Assembly: GCA_051866595.1 (NCBI GenBank)
Contig: JBJDXI010000157.1
Coordinates: 1-35,313, forward strand
Reading direction: 5' to 3'
From: UBA7702 sp051866595
Lineage (GTDB): Bacteria > Bacillota > Dehalobacteriia > UBA7702
Length of the DNA stretch: 35,313 nucleotides
The notes under the pieces were generated by a model, which saw only the letters and a list, made by a program, of their open reading frames with translations, made no database searches and was not told the DNA's origin. The stretch's first letter is position 1. Every line of letters begins with the position of its first letter. A program made the translations under genes and the position numbers. Shown piece after piece: positions 8,033 to 15,791 of the stretch.

Positions 8033-9043
8033 ATGGCAAATATTACATTTTCCGAAGGCAGCGGTCTGAATGACAGCATCTACGGCAAAAGTCAGGCTCC
8101 CCTTCGTATGTTGATTCAGAGCCGTGCCGAGGCTTATGAAGAAAAATCCATCCTTAATGAAATTTTCATGATGGACGAATCGAAACACTGGGCGGAAAAG
8201 TACACTTCACTTACGGCGATGGACGGTTTTGATCCTGTAGGTGAAAACGGTGCTTATCCCGTGGACGGCATGGAAGAGGGCTTCAGTAAAACGCTGGAGC
8301 ATATTACCTGGAAAAACTCTTTTGCGATCTCCCGTGAAATCATGGAAGACGGCAAATTGCTGGATCTGAAAAAGAAACCGGCGGGTTTTGTGAAATCCTA
8401 TTACCGTACCAGAGAAAATCTGGGCGCCGCTCTTTTCGGCGCGGCGATCAACGGCAGTTCTTCGACGATGTTCCGCGGCAAAAAGTTTGATACGACCTGT
8501 GCCGACGGCTTGTGTCTGTTCCACACAGCCCATAAATCCAAAGTAAAGGGAGCGACGCAGAGCAATCTGTTTTCCAATGCGTTTTCCGCCGATGCTTTGG
8601 CGTATCTGGAAGCGCGTATGCAGAATTTTAAAGGGGATAATAACGATCTGGTAAATGTGGTTCCCAATACGATTTTAATTCCCAATGACGCTGCGATGAA
8701 AAAGGCGGTTTTCGCGGCCATCGGCGCCGATAAAGATCCGGCAACGGCCAATAACGGCTATAACTATGTCTTCGGCCGCTGGAATGTGCTGATTTGGAAT
8801 TATCTGAATCCTTTTGTGGACAGCGGCGTTTCTCCCTGGATTGTGGCGGATGTGGAATACAATAACGAATACGGTGGTGCGATCTTTACCGACCGTACAC
8901 CTTTGGATATTCGCTCTTCCATTGACGAGAATACCGACGCCAACGTATGGCGCGGTTATGCCCGTTTTACCGCGGGATTCAACGATTGGCGCGCTTTTGC
9001 CGTCGGCGGGATCAGCGGCGGCACCGATCTTGGATGCAGTTAA
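8033..9043 (+). CDS. major capsid protein
   Basis: 336-residue coat protein, assigned by place after scaffold and decoration genes and by HK97-fold-like features. These are an N-terminal helical arm, the central WKNSFAISREIMEDGKLLDL region and a late IVADVEYNNEYGG...TDRTPLDI segment resembling the P-domain/A-domain of Mu-like or Firmicute phage coats. No long removable delta domain is visible, consistent with a separate scaffold. A hairpin follows the gene. Confidence 0.88.
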   Translation: MANITFSEGSGLNDSIYGKSQAPLRMLIQSRAEAYEEKSILNEIFMMDESKHWAEKYTSLTAMDGFDPVGENGAYPVDGMEEGFSKTLEHITWKNSFAISREIMEDGKLLDLKKKPAGFVKSYYRTRENLGAALFGAAINGSSSTMFRGKKFDTTCADGLCLFHTAHKSKVKGATQSNLFSNAFSADALAYLEARMQNFKGDNNDLVNVVPNTILIPNDAAMKKAVFAAIGADKDPATANNGYNYVFGRWNVLIWNYLNPFVDSGVSPWIVADVEYNNEYGGAIFTDRTPLDIRSSIDENTDANVWRGYARFTAGFNDWRAFAVGGISGGTDLGCS

Positions 9044-9046
9044 GGA

Positions 9047-9070
9047 AGGGGCAGTACGCTGCCCCTCTTT
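9047..9070 (+). terminator. hairpin after the capsid gene (attenuator)
   Basis: 8-bp stem AGGGGCAG / CTGCCCCT around a TACG tetraloop, followed by a short CTTT. It lies 4 bp after the capsid stop and just before the fibre ribosome binding site. It probably lets only part of transcription continue, or protects the abundant capsid mRNA end. Confidence 0.6.
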
Positions 9071-9083
9071 ATGGGGGTGAACC

Positions 9084-11021
9084 ATGACTATCAAAGAATT
9101 GATGGACTTTGTGGACCGGGTGAAACCCAATGCATTCTCGTCGGCGGAAAAAACGGTGTGGCTCAATGAAGTGGAAGGATTGGTGCAGACCGATGTATTG
9201 CTTTTTGCCGGTCCTTCGATTCTCGCTTATGTTTATGAATCGGTCTGGGAAGGGAAAGGAGTCTCTTTCCCGGACGATCAGACCATGATCATTCCTGCTC
9301 CGACGGATTTTCATGCCGGCGGGGAACTGACGGTGACGGGATGTTTGGATTATGCCGGCAACAACGTATCGGCAAAGAAAATCATTGAATGCAGTAGTGA
9401 CGGATGTGTTTTAAAATTTGAGAAAGGCACCTTCCCGAAAATCGGATCCGAGGGTGAGACAGGGACGGTAACGGTTTCTTTTGACGGAAGTCCGACGGAA
9501 TTATTGGTATCCGCTCCTCATCAAAAGATTTATTATACTTATGTGATGGCGATGATTGATTTTGCCAATGGGGAATACAATAAATATCAAAATTCCATGG
9601 CTCTGTTCAATTCTTTTTTCGATTGCTTTACCCGTTGGTACGCTCAGAATTACCGCCCTGCTGACGGTGAGAGCGCGGTCCGGGGATATTATGTTTCCGC
9701 TTACGCCATCGCCGTGAAACATGGTTTTTCCGGTACGGAAAAAGAGTGGCTGGATACTTTGAAAGGTGAAAAGGGGGACGCCTTTACCTATGGAGATTTC
9801 ACGGAAGAACAGCTGGCTGCATTAAAGGGTGAAAAAGGCGATCCATTTACCGTTTCCAAAGTATATGATTCGGTTTCCGCGATGAACGCGGGTTATATTT
9901 CGGATGACGTTCCTTTGGGCGGATTCGCTGTGATCAATACCGGAAGCACGGAAGACGAGGATAACGCGAAAATGTATATGAAAGGGGACTCTTCTTATAT
10001 TTTTGTCGCTGATATGAGCGGAACCCGGGGTCCCCAAGGTATTCAGGGGGAAAAAGGCGACACCGGAGATAGGGGCTTACAAGGATTGCAAGGTCCTCAG
10101 GGTGAGAAAGGTGAAACCGGTCCCCAGGGTCCCAAGGGTGATACCGGTGACACAGGTCCTCAGGGACCGAAAGGTGACACGGGCTCTCCCGGCGCGACAG
10201 GCGCCGCGGGAAAATCCGCCTATCAGGCGGCGGCGGAAGCCGGTTACACCGGGACCGAGGCGGAATTTAATACGATTCTCGCTACGGCGGTGCCGTCCTC
10301 CCGAAAGATTAATAATCTGCCGCTGACCGCCGATGTGAACATTACCGCGGCGATGCTGGAAGCCTATACAAAGTCTGAAACAGATACGCTTCTTAACGGG
10401 AAATTCGGCAGTGCGGACGTGATTCCCGTGGCCAACGGCGGCTCCGGTAGATCCACCCTCACCAGCGGCTATTTTCTCCGTGGGAACGGAACTTCCGCCG
10501 TTACCATGAGTTCGGCGGCATCTGCCCGAAGCGCTATGGGGTTAGGCAGTACCACTGGTGCCTTGGGAATTGCATACGGCGGCACCGGAGCGACAACGGC
10601 AAATGCTGCTGCGAATAATTTAAGTGAAGTAGGAACCTGGACGCCGACATTGACGAACTTCGAAGGTTCTGCACCGACTTATACAACAAAGTGGAATTAT
10701 GGTTACTATGTGAAAATAGGTCGTCTTGTTTGGGTGCACTGTGATATTGCACCGGGTATATCAAACATAGGTGGTAATTATGCTCAGATCAGTGGTTTGC
10801 CTTATGCAAGCGACGGCAATTATGGTCTTATATTGGTAGAAGGGTATCAAGTTCTTAGTTTAGGTGGAAACAGTGATCTTGCTCCTACTGTTCATACATA
10901 TGGTTCAGCCGTAAGAGTCCGCACACCGAATGGTGCGGATTCATACAATTGGCTGGTTAACACCAGCGTTGGTACAAATGTAGGGAGACTTAAATTTTCC
11001 GGCGTATATCGGACAAGTTGA
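9084..11021 (+). CDS. head-tail connector / collagen-like / tail-fibre fusion protein
   Basis: 645 residues in four parts. Residues 1-200 resemble podovirus-type head-to-tail connector proteins (helical TIKELMDFVDRVKPNAFS and IYYTYVMAMIDFANGEYNKYQNS). They enclose a beta-rich insertion at about 60-140. Residues 200-310 contain the adhesin-like GFSGTEKEWLDTLKGEKGD motif. Residues about 313-373 are uninterrupted collagen Gly-X-Y repeats. From about 445 a fibre tip begins (IPVANGG) that is duplicated in the second prophage at 33050-33650. The single reading frame would anchor the receptor-binding fibre covalently to the connector ring. ATG 9084 follows GGGGGTGA. Confidence 0.82.
   Translation: MTIKELMDFVDRVKPNAFSSAEKTVWLNEVEGLVQTDVLLFAGPSILAYVYESVWEGKGVSFPDDQTMIIPAPTDFHAGGELTVTGCLDYAGNNVSAKKIIECSSDGCVLKFEKGTFPKIGSEGETGTVTVSFDGSPTELLVSAPHQKIYYTYVMAMIDFANGEYNKYQNSMALFNSFFDCFTRWYAQNYRPADGESAVRGYYVSAYAIAVKHGFSGTEKEWLDTLKGEKGDAFTYGDFTEEQLAALKGEKGDPFTVSKVYDSVSAMNAGYISDDVPLGGFAVINTGSTEDEDNAKMYMKGDSSYIFVADMSGTRGPQGIQGEKGDTGDRGLQGLQGPQGEKGETGPQGPKGDTGDTGPQGPKGDTGSPGATGAAGKSAYQAAAEAGYTGTEAEFNTILATAVPSSRKINNLPLTADVNITAAMLEAYTKSETDTLLNGKFGSADVIPVANGGSGRSTLTSGYFLRGNGTSAVTMSSAASARSAMGLGSTTGALGIAYGGTGATTANAAANNLSEVGTWTPTLTNFEGSAPTYTTKWNYGYYVKIGRLVWVHCDIAPGISNIGGNYAQISGLPYASDGNYGLILVEGYQVLSLGGNSDLAPTVHTYGSAVRVRTPNGADSYNWLVNTSVGTNVGRLKFSGVYRTS
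10421..11021 (+). repeat. fibre-tip duplication, copy 1
   Basis: 601-bp segment matching 33050-33650 with no length change. By eye the two encoded tips differ at about 17 of 200 residues. Eight of those fall in one 17-residue patch (after LTN, coded near 10660-10710). Confidence 0.9.
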
Positions 11022-11035
11022 TCAAGGAGTATGAA

Positions 11036-11275
11036 ATGGAAATTAAAAATAAAATCAGTCTGGATGTTTTGAATGAAGACAGTGTAACCGTAAAAATGTG
11101 GCAGTACATTGAAGTTGACGGCGAAGCTCTCCATATGGGCGAACTCCACGCCAAAGCTTATATGAACAGTGAAAGAGGCAGAGAAGAGCTTGCGGAGGAA
11201 GTTCCCGAGCCCTATCTTTCCGCTGTTTTGTCGGTATGGGGAGAGGAACCCACGGTAGAAGAAACCGTATCGTGA
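11036..11275 (+). CDS. small phage protein, hypothetical
   Basis: 79-residue acidic protein after the fibre gene. The start at ATG 11036 follows AAGGAG (11024-11029). The position corresponds to the unrelated-looking 53-residue gene at 33668 in the second prophage, also starting MEIK. Both may be fibre-assembly chaperones or simple linkers; no family is recognised. Confidence 0.6.
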   Translation: MEIKNKISLDVLNEDSVTVKMWQYIEVDGEALHMGELHAKAYMNSERGREELAEEVPEPYLSAVLSVWGEEPTVEETVS

Positions 11276-11439
11276 CAATAAACAGAGCGGGTTTTAAATA
11301 AAAACGGTTTGTTTGCGTTCTTTTGGACAGTGTGTCCAAAACGGTGGGAGAGGAATAGAATAAATCGAACCGTAATTGAAATGAAATACCGTTTTCATGT
11401 TTAAATCAAAGAACGGTAATTTCAGGGAAGGAGTTTGTA
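11276..11439. other. structured intergenic leader before the endolysin gene
   Basis: 164 bp without a gene. It holds a perfect palindrome, TTTTGGACA-GTG-TGTCCAAAA (11321-11341), and a second imperfect inverted repeat, GAAATACCGTT near 11388 with AACGGTAATTTC near 11412. The palindrome has no T tract, so it is more likely an operator or RNA stem than a terminator. A separate promoter for the lysis genes is possible but no convincing -35/-10 pair was found. Confidence 0.5.
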
Positions 11440-12174
11440 TTGTCAGTTAAAACAGTATATCTCAGTAAAGCCGGCCGCGTTTTTCATATTTCGCCTCATT
11501 TCGTTTTACTTGAAATGGCCTGTAAGGATGGGAGTGACAAAGTCCTTTACAGTACGGAGCTTATGGCAAAGCTTGAAAAATTAAGGTCTTACGGCGGCTT
11601 TACGATTCATATCAACAGTGGTTACCGTTCTCCGTCCTATAATAAAAAGATCGGCGGAGCATCAAAGTCTCAGCATATATACGGCACCGCGGCGGATATT
11701 TCCGTAAGAAAAAACGGAAAAACCGTTTCCGGTAAGCTGATCTGCTGTCTTTGCCAGACGCTCGGATTCAAGGGCGTCGCCTACATTTCCGAGAGCGCGG
11801 TTCATGTGGATATGCGTGGTTCCGGAACGTACCGCGGCGATGAGCGCAAAGGATATTCCGGCAACGTGGGAAATGATTTTTACCGCTATTTCGGAATCCA
11901 AAAGAGTCAGGTGGAATCGTTGAAGATTGAAGATGAATCAAAGGAGGATGAATATATGACACAACAGCAGTTCAATGAAATGATGGATGTATATCTGAAA
12001 AAACGGGCCGGCGAGGCCGCATCTTCCTGGAGCGAGAAAGAACGTCGCTGGGCCGAGTCAAATCAGCTGATTCTCGGGGATGGGAACGGTGAGTTTAACT
12101 ATATGTCCTTTTGTACCCGGGAACAGATTGCGGCGATATTATACCGCTTCTGGCAGATGATCAAGAAAGAATAA
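11440..12174 (+). CDS. endolysin: M15 peptidase with SLH-like wall-binding tail
   Basis: 244-residue peptidoglycan endopeptidase for host lysis. The M15 (VanY/D-Ala-D-Ala carboxypeptidase-like) domain, residues 1-150, has SGYRS (60-64) and the zinc ligands His79 (SQHIYGTAAD), Asp86 and His122 (VHVDMR). After a charged linker, residues 173-244 resemble an S-layer-homology unit (WAESNQLILGDGNGEF...TREQIAAILYRF). The TTG start follows GGAAGGAG. No signal peptide is seen, so export depends on the holins downstream. An internal start sits at the domain border. A homologous gene is at 33830. Confidence 0.9.
   Translation: MSVKTVYLSKAGRVFHISPHFVLLEMACKDGSDKVLYSTELMAKLEKLRSYGGFTIHINSGYRSPSYNKKIGGASKSQHIYGTAADISVRKNGKTVSGKLICCLCQTLGFKGVAYISESAVHVDMRGSGTYRGDERKGYSGNVGNDFYRYFGIQKSQVESLKIEDESKEDEYMTQQQFNEMMDVYLKKRAGEAASSWSEKERRWAESNQLILGDGNGEFNYMSFCTREQIAAILYRFWQMIKKE
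11941..11958 (+). promoter_or_regulatory. internal ribosome binding site and ATG in the endolysin gene
   Basis: AAGGAGG (11941-11947), 8 bases, then an in-frame ATG at codon 173, exactly at the linker/wall-binding border. Translation from here would give a 72-residue free binding domain. The second endolysin has the same arrangement (AGGAGG, 8 bases, GTG at 34337). Confidence 0.75.
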
Positions 12175-12184
12175 AAGAAAGAAT

Positions 12185-12202
12185 CTCCGGCTTTTGCCGG
12201 AG
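12185..12202 (+). promoter_or_regulatory. hairpin at the holin-gene leader
   Basis: 7-bp stem CTCCGGC / GCCGGAG with a TTTT loop, 18 bp before the GTG start of the next gene. Its 3' arm ends in GGAG, so it may partly hide the Shine-Dalgarno region or act as a weak terminator after the endolysin. Confidence 0.5.
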
Positions 12203-12219
12203 GTGAGAGGTGATTTATT

Positions 12220-12417
12220 GTGACTTCACAATTATGGATACAGATTGTAGCTTATGCCGTGTCCATTGGCTGCCTTTACGGAGCGATTTCCACCCGATTG
12301 CGGGAATTGGAGAAAAAAGTGGACCGACATAATCATTTAGTGGAACGAATGTACCGGGCGGAAATGAGAATCCGTCGGATGGAAGAAAAAATGGAGGAAG
12401 GTGCGCGTTATGAATGA
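12220..12417 (+). CDS. XhlA-like membrane/coiled-coil lysis protein
   Basis: 65 residues with one N-terminal hydrophobic segment (about 4-24) followed by a charged coiled coil (LRELEKKVDRHNHLVERMYR). Proteins of this shape sit beside holins in PBSX-type lysis cassettes and assist endolysin release; in XhlA itself the order of coil and membrane segment is reversed. GTG start behind a purine-rich GGTGAGAGGTG. It overlaps the holin gene by 8 bp, pointing to coupled translation. Confidence 0.7.
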   Translation: MTSQLWIQIVAYAVSIGCLYGAISTRLRELEKKVDRHNHLVERMYRAEMRIRRMEEKMEEGARYE

Positions 12418-12610
12418 ATCCATGCAGAATCGTTTGAAAAGCCCTGTATTTTGGACTTCTCTTGTCGCTCAGATCCTGTCTCTGCTTGTTTTTTTTGATG
12501 TGATTGATCTCGATTTCTCGAACAGTGTGTCTCACGGAATCTGTGCCTTTCTGGAATTGCTGGTAACATTTGGTATTCTGAATAATCCCACGAACAGGAA
12601 GGCCTTCTGA
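12410..12610 (+). CDS. phage holin (phi-LC3-like)
   Basis: 66 residues. An amphipathic N-terminus (NRLKSPVFWTSL) leads into two hydrophobic stretches (about 13-30 and 42-58) and ends GILNNPTNRKAF, the usual end of Phage_holin_1-type holins. It would form the membrane lesion that releases the endolysin. ATG 12410 follows GGAGGAAGGTG; the in-frame GTG at 12401 lies inside that site. The next gene starts on its last stop base. Confidence 0.8.
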   Translation: MNESMQNRLKSPVFWTSLVAQILSLLVFFDVIDLDFSNSVSHGICAFLELLVTFGILNNPTNRKAF

Positions 12611-13440
12611 TGGCGTGTTTTCAGGATTTTGGAAAGCTTCCGGATTTATCCGGGAGCACCTCAGAAGAGGCATTAAAAAAAGTTCAGGATTATCTTTTTC
12701 TCTTACAGGAACAATTGACATTTCTTTTTCGGAATCTCGGTATGGAAAATATGAACGATACAGCGGTTTCGGAAATGAAAACACTGTTTACGAAAGAGAT
12801 TGAAGGTAAAATTGAGGATGAAGAGGAGCGCCTTTCGGAACTTCAGCTGACAGCGGAACAGTTGACGCTTTCCTTCTATGATACGGATCAGAAAGTTTCG
12901 CAGCTGAAACAGACCGTGGATGGTATTTCGCTTTCGGTGACGGATCAGAACGGGGTTGTATCATCGGTGGATCTGGCTTCGGGAACATTGGATCTGAAAA
13001 ATCTTGTCTTTTCTGTTTTGCAGGAGAACGGTGCTACTGTGATCAATGGCGGAAATATTAAAACAGGTATGATTTCCGCTGTTGATATTCAGGGGGTAAG
13101 TATCTCGGGATCGGAAATTACCGGCTCCACCCTTACATCTGTTTCTGCCATTTCGCAGGTAAGGATTGATAACGGACGGGTTGCTTTTTATGATCCGGTG
13201 GGTGATTTGCTCTGCGGAAGTCTGCGGTATGATGGTTACGGACGTTTGCTTCTCGCGTCGCTGAGTGAAGTTGTTCTGAGCATAGAGAGCTCTCATAATC
13301 TTTCGATTGACGCGAAAGACGGAAAAACAATCTATCTTGGTTCCGCCGCCGGGACGACGCAGAAAATTGAGGTCGGCAGTTCCGGGAGTACGATTTCTCT
13401 TCACGGTACGGTAATGGTGAACGGAAACGTTATATCTTAA
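12610..13440 (+). CDS. tail appendage / fibre-like protein
   Basis: 276 residues. The first 120 are acidic helix and probable trimeric coiled coil (EEALKKVQDYLFLLQEQLTFLF, EDEEERLSELQLTAEQLTLSF). From about 130 onward short beta repeats appear (INGGNIKTGMISAVDIQG, ISGSEITGSTLTSV, IDNGRVAFYDPVG), ending in a glycine/serine-rich tip. This is the layout of phage tail fibres and base-plate appendages. It starts by ATGA-type overlap with the holin gene, so a structural gene follows the lysis genes without a break. Confidence 0.72.
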   Translation: MACFQDFGKLPDLSGSTSEEALKKVQDYLFLLQEQLTFLFRNLGMENMNDTAVSEMKTLFTKEIEGKIEDEEERLSELQLTAEQLTLSFYDTDQKVSQLKQTVDGISLSVTDQNGVVSSVDLASGTLDLKNLVFSVLQENGATVINGGNIKTGMISAVDIQGVSISGSEITGSTLTSVSAISQVRIDNGRVAFYDPVGDLLCGSLRYDGYGRLLLASLSEVVLSIESSHNLSIDAKDGKTIYLGSAAGTTQKIEVGSSGSTISLHGTVMVNGNVIS

Positions 13441-13449
13441 GGAGGAAAT

Positions 13450-13851
13450 ATGAAATTGCTTCAAACGGTCAAGGCCTATCGGGCTTTGGCTGAAATGATG
13501 AAATCCGACTGGGATTTTTCATTTATCTATCCCTTGGTTCATCTGATGCGGGAGATGAAAACGGATTATGAGTTTTTTTGTCGCGAAGAAATGAAATTGG
13601 TGGCACGGTTCGGCAAAAAAGAAGATGACGGTACCGTGTCCATTGATGAAAAAGGTTGCTTTCGTTTTTCCGATGAAGACAGCCGTTTGGAATATCAACG
13701 GTGCCACCGGGCTTTGGAGGAAACGGAAGTGGCGGATAAGCCGCTTATATCGGTGCCGCGTCCTTCCAATGTGAGGGGAGAGTGGCTTGAAGCGCTGATT
13801 CCTTTTTGTGATTTCAGACAGGAGGAAACAGATTATGAGTCACTTGCCTGA
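13450..13851 (+). CDS. hypothetical phage structural-region protein
   Basis: 133 residues, no recognised domain. The N-terminal half is helical and hydrophobic-patterned (KAYRALAEMMKSDWDFSFIYPLVHLMREM), and the remainder is acidic. ATG behind AAGGAGGAAATATG. It overlaps the next gene by 17 bp, so the two are probably translated together. It may be a tail-assembly or chaperone protein. Confidence 0.6.
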   Translation: MKLLQTVKAYRALAEMMKSDWDFSFIYPLVHLMREMKTDYEFFCREEMKLVARFGKKEDDGTVSIDEKGCFRFSDEDSRLEYQRCHRALEETEVADKPLISVPRPSNVRGEWLEALIPFCDFRQEETDYESLA

Positions 13852-15781
13852 ATTACCTTATGCCGATGGGATTTCTCGTTCGGTACAAACGGCTTTTGGC
13901 GGTTATCAGCATACCGAAGGCCGTTACGACGGCACGCTTTACGATATGATGAATTTGTCATCCGACGATTATCCACTGCTTGGTCCCAGAAAACCCAGGG
14001 TTAAAGTAGCTCAATGGACGAAATGCAACGGCTGTACGGCTGTGGGAGACGATTTCTGCTGTGTTGACGGAACTAAGCTCTATAAAAATGACCGGATTGT
14101 CGGTGAGGTGACGGATTCTCCGAAAACCTTTGGTGTGCTGGGTCAGCGTCTTTTGATTTTTCCGGATAAACGGTATCTGAATTTATCGGCGAAAGCGTTT
14201 TTTTCTTCTTTGGATTTATTGAAGGAAAGTATTTCAACACCGTCTTACGGTGATGTTTATGCCGTGGAAAACACCGGCGCCGCGGATCTTTATTATTGGA
14301 ACGGTACCGGCTGGGCTTTTCTGGAAAAGGAATTCGGAACCATGGAACCGGAAGTAACGGCGGATGTGGTATTTCGGGCACAGGGAACATTATACGATGA
14401 AAAAGCTGTATGCAATACGATTGTTGCCCAAGGTGTTTCCTGGTCCGATTATTTCTCTGAGGGCGATGCCGTGACGATCCGGGGATGTGTTGAAAGGCCG
14501 CAGAATAACCTGACGGCGGTGATCCGTGAAATTCACGGCGAAAGCCTCTGCTTTTATGAATATCTTTTTGATGTGACGCATCACTGGATTTATGCGGTGA
14601 CTGAAACACTGACGGCCGGTGTATATACTTTCTCCGCCGGTGACGTGGTAAAGTATTTTACGCTTTCCGCTTCTCTGGAGAGCGGTTCCTCTCTCCTTTG
14701 GAATGGGACAACGCTGGTTTCCCGGTCGGGAGAGACGGAAACTCCGTTGCCGACGGCGGAGGGGGAATCCGGAATCGTCCTCTCCTTCCGTGAGATTCTA
14801 TGTGATGCCGAAGAATCGTCGGTGACGATTACCCGGGATGTTCCTGCTTTGGATTATGTCTGTACGGCAAATAACCGTCTATGGGGATGCTCCGGTGATA
14901 CCGTTTACGGCTCCAAATTGGGGGATCCTTTCAATTTTTATGTTTTTGATGGCCTTTCCACTGACAGCTTTTCAGTAGAAAGCGGCAGTCCGGGACTGTT
15001 CACGGCCTGCTATACGTATCTTGGTTATCCTGTATTTTTTAAAGAAGACGGTATTTTCAAACTTTATGGCTCCAAACCTGCAGATTTTTCCCTTGTGTCT
15101 TCGATGTCCGCCGGAGTCGCGGCGGGCAGTCATAAAAGCCTGGCTGTCGCCGGAGAAATGCTTTTTTATCTTTCGTCTTCCGGCGTGATGTGTTACGGCG
15201 GTGGTGTTCCGACTTCGCTGAATGAGGTTTTCGGTGGTGTCCGCTATAATCAAGGGGTCGGCGGCAGTGACGGTATGAAATACTACGTTTCTATGAAAGA
15301 CCGGACCGGTTTGAGTCATTTTTTTGTTTACGATACGGTTCGGGGACTTTGGCATAAAGAAGATGATGCCAATGTTATGGATTTCTGGACGCGAAGAGGT
15401 GTTCTTTACATGGCGGTGAACGGTACGGATCTGATGACCGCTGCCGGCGATACGGAGGGACTTTCCGGTGAAACAGAGTCTGCGGTGATATGGAAAGCGG
15501 AATTTGGAAACTTTATTCAAAATTCACCGGATAAAAAGGCGGTAACGAAATTGCAGCTGCGCTATGGTCTTTCTGAAGGCGCGTCGATGAAGATCTGGAT
15601 TTCATACGATGACAATCCCTACATTATGGTAGGTTCTCCCCTCATCGGTGGGGGAACGCGTTCCTGTTATCTGTCGGTTATTCCGGAGCGCTGTGATCAT
15701 TTCCGCTTAAAAATCGAAGGCGAAGGAAACGGCCGTATTCATTCTCTGTCGGTGGAATATTCTCCCGGCAGTGAATTATAA
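13835..15781 (+). CDS. short-tail hub / stabilisation-type protein
   Basis: 648 residues, almost entirely beta-rich with many Gly-Trp-Tyr turns and repeated blades such as LWGCSGDTVYGSKLGDPFNF and VMCYGGGVPTSLNEVFGG. The N-terminal signature SSDDYPLLGPRKPR is one I associate with podovirus tail-tube or packaged-DNA-stabilisation proteins (T7 gp12 / P22 gp10-like roles). The fold looks like a beta-propeller. ATG 13835 follows GGAGGAAA; the annotatable GTG at 13808 lacks one. It supports a short-tailed particle. Confidence 0.65.
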   Translation: MSHLPELPYADGISRSVQTAFGGYQHTEGRYDGTLYDMMNLSSDDYPLLGPRKPRVKVAQWTKCNGCTAVGDDFCCVDGTKLYKNDRIVGEVTDSPKTFGVLGQRLLIFPDKRYLNLSAKAFFSSLDLLKESISTPSYGDVYAVENTGAADLYYWNGTGWAFLEKEFGTMEPEVTADVVFRAQGTLYDEKAVCNTIVAQGVSWSDYFSEGDAVTIRGCVERPQNNLTAVIREIHGESLCFYEYLFDVTHHWIYAVTETLTAGVYTFSAGDVVKYFTLSASLESGSSLLWNGTTLVSRSGETETPLPTAEGESGIVLSFREILCDAEESSVTITRDVPALDYVCTANNRLWGCSGDTVYGSKLGDPFNFYVFDGLSTDSFSVESGSPGLFTACYTYLGYPVFFKEDGIFKLYGSKPADFSLVSSMSAGVAAGSHKSLAVAGEMLFYLSSSGVMCYGGGVPTSLNEVFGGVRYNQGVGGSDGMKYYVSMKDRTGLSHFFVYDTVRGLWHKEDDANVMDFWTRRGVLYMAVNGTDLMTAAGDTEGLSGETESAVIWKAEFGNFIQNSPDKKAVTKLQLRYGLSEGASMKIWISYDDNPYIMVGSPLIGGGTRSCYLSVIPERCDHFRLKIEGEGNGRIHSLSVEYSPGSEL

Positions 15782-15791
15782 AGGAGGAATT

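Noticed and set aside
10030..10210. Short tandem repeats suggesting a CRISPR array or satellite
   Set aside because: They encode in-frame collagen Gly-X-Y triplets. There are no constant direct repeats with unique spacers.
10421..11021. Diversity-generating retroelement (variable repeat in the fibre with a template copy at 33050)
   Set aside because: No reverse transcriptase or accessory gene is present, both copies are coding, and the differences are not confined to adenine positions.
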